This document shows, in pieces, positions 47,432 through 50,839 of a DNA stretch of 50,839 bases. The notes beneath the pieces were generated by a model. It made no database searches and had not been told where the DNA came from. It saw only the letters and a program-made list of their open reading frames with translations. The translations under genes and the position numbers were made by a program. The DNA comes from an uncultured Eubacteriales bacterium (lineage in GTDB: Bacteria; Bacillota; Clostridia; Christensenellales; Borkfalkiaceae). Position 1 is the stretch's first letter, and every line of letters begins with the position of its first letter. Where the stretch lies: assembly GCA_900545325.1 (NCBI GenBank), contig UQZE01000001.1, positions 1 through 50,839 on the forward strand, given 5' to 3'.

Positions 47432-49420
47432 GTGAAGATTGTTCGAACAAAAAACAATAAACAAGAAGGAAGGGCTCTTTTTATTTTACGGTTGCTCGCT
47501 GGGATTTTATTTGTTTTCGCTATTATATTGATTTTTATATTAACGCAGAAATATAGGTACAATATTGCAAAGAGTAAAGCTGAGTTGGTTATGCATAATT
47601 ACCAATTGCTTGACGAAAAAATGCAATTTATCGAGGCTGTTGCGGCGGAAACGGATTGGGTGCAAAACATGAGCATGGTCGACGCCCAAGGATTTGAGGA
47701 TATTTTCCCGCTGGATTTATATGATGCTCAGGCAGGTATTCGAAATTATAACGCTCTAATAGGATTTGCTTGTGAAACAATAGTTCTATTTGATAACAGC
47801 GATTATGCGTTGTCCGCTTCGGGCGCTTTGCCGTATAAAGAATTGGAAAGTTATTTTGATGCTGCGGATAATTTTAATATTTATTCGGAAGGCATTTACG
47901 GAGGCGTGCAGTATGTGCGCAATTCGGACGTCGTTACTTCCGTGATTTATAACTGTCCGAATACATTGAACGGTTATAATTTCCGCCTTATTTTTATTAT
48001 AGAAGAAAATTATCTGTTAAGTTATCTTGCGGAAGCAGGAGATATCGATACAAACGCCTTTTTTATAAGTTTTAAAGGCAATGAAATTCTTGTGGGAAAA
48101 GATTATCAACCTGAACGTGCAGCCACTACGTCTTCCGGTGATTTTGTTTTCGGATATAGTCAAGTTTTTCCGATATGGCAGTTTCTCGGCTGGTTAGGCG
48201 GAACGCTGCTCGTATTCGGAACTTTATATGCGCTCATTCATTTTAAAATTAATAATTACTACGACAGTATGCAGACCTATATTAGAAAACTGAATGAACT
48301 GGTGGGCAAGCCCTGTACAGAAGAGAATTCTGCCGGAATTACAAAAAATTTCGGGGAGATTCTTTCTGAAATTTCAAAAATTGAAATGCAATCCAAGGCA
48401 TTATTGTCTAAGGACTTTACGAAATTAGTGGAAGAATACATCTGTAATATTGTACATTCAGGGGAAGCCTTGAATGAAGAGGCTCGCCGAGGACTGCAAC
48501 GGTTAGGTGTAGCCGTTGATAAAAATATAACGGTCGTTTACTTTGGCCGCACGGAAATTACCTATACGGCAGGTTTCGGTGAGTTTTACGATTTAGGCGA
48601 TGCAATTATGTTGATCGAAAAGAATTCTGCCGTGGAGATGGATTGCGTTTACGGACAAAGCAAAAATTATCGGGGAATGGAATATTCGTCCACTGCATAT
48701 TTTGAAGCAAAAGAAGCTTATGAAACGGCAGTGTTTTATGAAAGAAAAAATATTAAATTTCCGGAAATAGGAAAATTTATCGCGCTTCCGCAAGAAGCCG
48801 AGCATTTTAAAAAATCTTTGTGCAGACTTTTGATGTCTTCGGAATGTGAAGAGATAAACAAGCAATTGAATGACGTAAAGGCGGCATTGTTACGTACTTT
48901 TATAAAACCCGCTTTGCTCAGAGAATTTTTCAGCGACATCGACGATCAGCTATCTAAAATAGAAAAAGAACAAAGGATAGAAGACGGAAACGATAAAATC
49001 GGCGGAGAAACGGAAAGCATATCGGAAAAAACAGAAGATATTTCGAGACGCTCCGCACGGATCATGGCATGTTTTCTGCAAAAGAGCAGGGATAGATATT
49101 CTTATTATTTTTCTGTTATTAAATCTTATGTGGATAAAAATTTTTGCAATCCCGATATTTCATTAGCTACCGTTGCGGAGGAATTCGGCTTTTCCGCCGC
49201 GTATGTAAGTAAAATATTTACCGGGAGCGGGAATATTTCATACAGCGATTACATCAATTCTTTGAGAATAGAGAAGGCGAAAATAATGTTGGAAGAAACC
49301 GATTTGTCCGTGAATGCAATTGCATCGCGGTGCGGGGTGCTCAGCCCCGTTACATTCCGACGCATTTTTAAAAAATATACGAACATGCTTCCGGGAGAAT
49401 ACAGAGAAAGCATAAAATAA
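47432..49420 (+). CDS. Membrane-bound AraC-family regulator
   Basis: The 662-residue protein starts at GTG 47432 after GGGAGATAAA. It has a membrane helix (about 18-42, ILRLLAGILFVFAIILIFIL), an extracytoplasmic sensing domain (about 43-245), a second helix (about 247-270), a cytoplasmic region and a C-terminal AraC DNA-binding domain (about 560-660) with two helix-turn-helix parts: ISLATVAEEFGFSAAYVSKI and LSVNAIASRCGVLSPVTFRR. Such proteins usually control carbohydrate uptake operons in Firmicutes, and a solute-binding gene follows. Base composition is clearly more AT-rich than upstream genes, hinting at separate ancestry. Confidence 0.9.
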   Translation: MKIVRTKNNKQEGRALFILRLLAGILFVFAIILIFILTQKYRYNIAKSKAELVMHNYQLLDEKMQFIEAVAAETDWVQNMSMVDAQGFEDIFPLDLYDAQAGIRNYNALIGFACETIVLFDNSDYALSASGALPYKELESYFDAADNFNIYSEGIYGGVQYVRNSDVVTSVIYNCPNTLNGYNFRLIFIIEENYLLSYLAEAGDIDTNAFFISFKGNEILVGKDYQPERAATTSSGDFVFGYSQVFPIWQFLGWLGGTLLVFGTLYALIHFKINNYYDSMQTYIRKLNELVGKPCTEENSAGITKNFGEILSEISKIEMQSKALLSKDFTKLVEEYICNIVHSGEALNEEARRGLQRLGVAVDKNITVVYFGRTEITYTAGFGEFYDLGDAIMLIEKNSAVEMDCVYGQSKNYRGMEYSSTAYFEAKEAYETAVFYERKNIKFPEIGKFIALPQEAEHFKKSLCRLLMSSECEEINKQLNDVKAALLRTFIKPALLREFFSDIDDQLSKIEKEQRIEDGNDKIGGETESISEKTEDISRRSARIMACFLQKSRDRYSYYFSVIKSYVDKNFCNPDISLATVAEEFGFSAAYVSKIFTGSGNISYSDYINSLRIEKAKIMLEETDLSVNAIASRCGVLSPVTFRRIFKKYTNMLPGEYRESIK

Positions 49421-49443
49421 ACTGAATTTTCTGAAAATAGAAA

Positions 49444-49496
49444 GAAATGAACCCGTTTTTCAAAGATTAAATCTTGACGAGGGTTCATTTTTTTGT
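49444..49496 (+). terminator. Terminator after the AraC gene
   Basis: AATGAACCC (49446-49454) pairs with GGGTTCATT followed by TTTTTTTG; the loop is long (about 27 bases). Confidence 0.7.
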
Positions 49497-49582
49497 TATT
49501 TTGATTTTGCGGAATAGGAGGATATATCAAATATGAACCGAAAATTTCCATATAAAAACTTCGGGGCAAAGGGAGAAAGGGA

Positions 49583-50839
49583 ATGAACGATCGATCGAAA
49601 TATATCACGAGAATTATCGTATTCGCTCTTGTTGTCATTTTTATTTTAGCGATTGTCGGCTACTCTGTCTACTTGTTCACCCGCGGAAGAGAAGAAAAAA
49701 TTTCCGAATGGGGAGGTGCGGAAAGCGCAGATATTTTGGATAACAGTGTGCCCGAATCATATTCGCTTCCGTTTGGAAAAGGCATTACGATCACTTACTC
49801 GGGGCCGGATAATTGGTATGTCGCAGCTTCGCTCAGCAATAATTTACCCGTTTGGCAGGAAGTTTCCGAACGCACGGGGGTAAATTTCAGCTGGCAAGTT
49901 TTACCCTCCGCGCAATGGAATCAAAGCATGAAATTAAAAATAAACGGAGGGGGAGAATTGCCCGATATGATGGGTATTCCCGATTGGGGAAACGGCGATA
50001 TCAATAAATATGCCGAAGAAAAAGTAATCATTCCCTTAAATGAACTGATCAATAAATATGCTCCTAATATAAAGCGTATTTTAAAGGAAAATCCGCTGCT
50101 CCGAAAACAGATGACAGCTGCGGACGGCAATATTTACAGCATAGATGAGTTTTTCAGCGCAAACCACTATGATAAGGCTGTAATTATTCGCAAAGACTGG
50201 TTGGAAAAATGCGGTTACCGAGAAGGGTGGATACCAAAGACAAAAGAGGAATTTGTGGATGTAATGGAGCGTTTTCGTGATTATCGCGACGCGGAAAAAT
50301 TGCCTCTGTCCGGTTCCGCAGACGCTAAAAACGGAGTAATTCCGCTTGTAGCGGCGGAAGGATATATGTATGATTTGTTTTGTTCGGGTTTTGGTTTATC
50401 CGCGCCGTTGCAGGATTGTGCGGTAAACGAAGACGGCAAGGTCGTTTTTCAACGAGCGACGCCTGAATACGGTGAATTTTTGGAGTGGCTGGCCGATCTT
50501 TATTCGAACAAATTGCTGTATTCGGGTTATGCGGCGAGTTCCGAATCGGATTTTGAAAAGCTCATAATTCAAAACCGAGTGGGAATTTCGGTAGCTGCCG
50601 GCGATACAATGGATAAATATAACAGTCTACTCAAAAGGTATGGTATAGACGGCGAATATATCCTGATCAATCCTCCTGTAGACGACGAAGGAAATATTAC
50701 GCTCGTCAAACGCTCTCTTTCGGGCGGACAAATCGGAATAAGCTATGATTGTGAAGATCCTGTAACGGTTATTCGGCTGATGGATTATTTGTGGGCAAGC
50801 AATGAAGGAATGATTTTGATGCATTACGGACTGGAAGGG
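49583..50839 (+). CDS. Extracellular solute-binding protein, membrane anchored (partial, runs off the window)
   Basis: From ATG 49583 (ribosome site AAAGGGAGAAAGGG) the frame stays open to the last base, at least 419 residues. The start shows a single membrane helix (ITRIIVFALVVIFILAIVGY, about 8-27) with no lipobox Cys, then family-1 solute-binding features: NLPVWQEVSERTGVNFSWQV, LPDMMGIPDWGNGDINKYAE, VIIPLNELINKYAPNIKRIL, AADGNIYSIDEF and IIRKDWLEKCGY. This matches the long LplA-like binding proteins of sugar ABC importers. Most relatives are lipoproteins; this one appears anchored by an uncleaved helix. The C-terminus is beyond the window. Confidence 0.85.
   Translation, partial: MNDRSKYITRIIVFALVVIFILAIVGYSVYLFTRGREEKISEWGGAESADILDNSVPESYSLPFGKGITITYSGPDNWYVAASLSNNLPVWQEVSERTGVNFSWQVLPSAQWNQSMKLKINGGGELPDMMGIPDWGNGDINKYAEEKVIIPLNELINKYAPNIKRILKENPLLRKQMTAADGNIYSIDEFFSANHYDKAVIIRKDWLEKCGYREGWIPKTKEEFVDVMERFRDYRDAEKLPLSGSADAKNGVIPLVAAEGYMYDLFCSGFGLSAPLQDCAVNEDGKVVFQRATPEYGEFLEWLADLYSNKLLYSGYAASSESDFEKLIIQNRVGISVAAGDTMDKYNSLLKRYGIDGEYILINPPVDDEGNITLVKRSLSGGQIGISYDCEDPVTVIRLMDYLWASNEGMILMHYGLEG

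Noticed and set aside
1..50839. CRISPR array, insertion sequence, prophage or tRNA/rRNA genes
   Set aside because: No regular repeats, transposase motifs, phage genes or cloverleaf and rRNA signatures were seen on reading both strands.

Overview
The window looks like chromosomal DNA of an anaerobic, endospore-forming member of the Clostridia (Firmicutes). The evidence is a set of sporulation genes (spo0A, spoIIR, sleB-ypeB, a yyaC-like gene, a SPOCS/LysM gene), pyruvate:ferredoxin oxidoreductase, a rubrerythrin, a T-box leader, and low-GC Gram-positive style promoters (TTGACA-17-TATAAT) with GGAGG ribosome sites. Codon use is fairly GC-rich for Clostridia. An uncultured Christensenellales-type lineage is my guess; the sequence alone does not prove it. 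No rRNA, tRNA, insertion sequence, prophage or CRISPR array was seen.

Layout. 0-2.4 kb: yyaC-like gene diverging from cvpA and a carbon-nitrogen hydrolase. 2.4-6.9 kb (minus): radC, then gltX, a histidine kinase, a response regulator and an acetyltransferase in overlapping order. 7.0-10.6 kb (plus): PepV-like dipeptidase, a glutamate-5-kinase-like enzyme, rubrerythrin, a frameshifted small gene, an acetyltransferase. 10.7-15.0 kb (minus): dnaN-rpmH-rnpA-yidD-yidC-jag. A DnaA-box-rich AT-rich gap at about 15.04-15.44 kb is the probable replication origin, though dnaA is not beside it. 15.4-16.6 kb: rsmG and a SLOG-family gene. 16.7-19.4 kb (minus): sigma factor, candidate anti-sigma factor and a VWA lipoprotein, with two perfect DnaA boxes against the promoter. 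19.6-23.6 kb (minus): a small membrane protein and PFOR.

24-28.3 kb (plus): ecfA1-ecfA2-ecfT-truA, then rplM-rpsI. 28.3-33.1 kb: a hypothetical gene, a large lipoprotein, spo0A, a zinc-ribbon protein with a very acidic tail, and veg. 33.1-33.6 kb: an XRE repressor diverging from a small gene over a shared operator. 33.8-39.3 kb: SPOCS-LysM gene, ispE, spoIIR, sleB, ypeB. 39.3-41.1 kb: Trp-type T-box and trpB2. 41.1-42.9 kb: AbrB-like regulator with an ABC exporter. 43-46.2 kb: conserved unknown gene and GTP-type PEP carboxykinase. 46.3-47.3 kb: a zinc dehydrogenase with a frameshifted C-terminus. 47.4 kb to the end: a more AT-rich block with a membrane-bound AraC regulator and the start of a membrane-anchored solute-binding protein, probably a carbohydrate locus that continues outside the window.

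The most unusual points are: (1) Spo0A has Glu at position 56 in place of the phospho-accepting Asp, and Gln10 in the acidic pocket, while the DNA-binding domain is intact and two perfect 0A boxes lie upstream; (2) dnaN is collinear with rpmH at an origin-like gap with no adjacent dnaA; (3) tandem perfect DnaA boxes touch the promoter of a sigma/anti-sigma/VWA operon; (4) five promoters place the predicted transcript start at the ATG, suggesting leaderless mRNAs; (5) two small genes or gene ends carry clear frameshifts.
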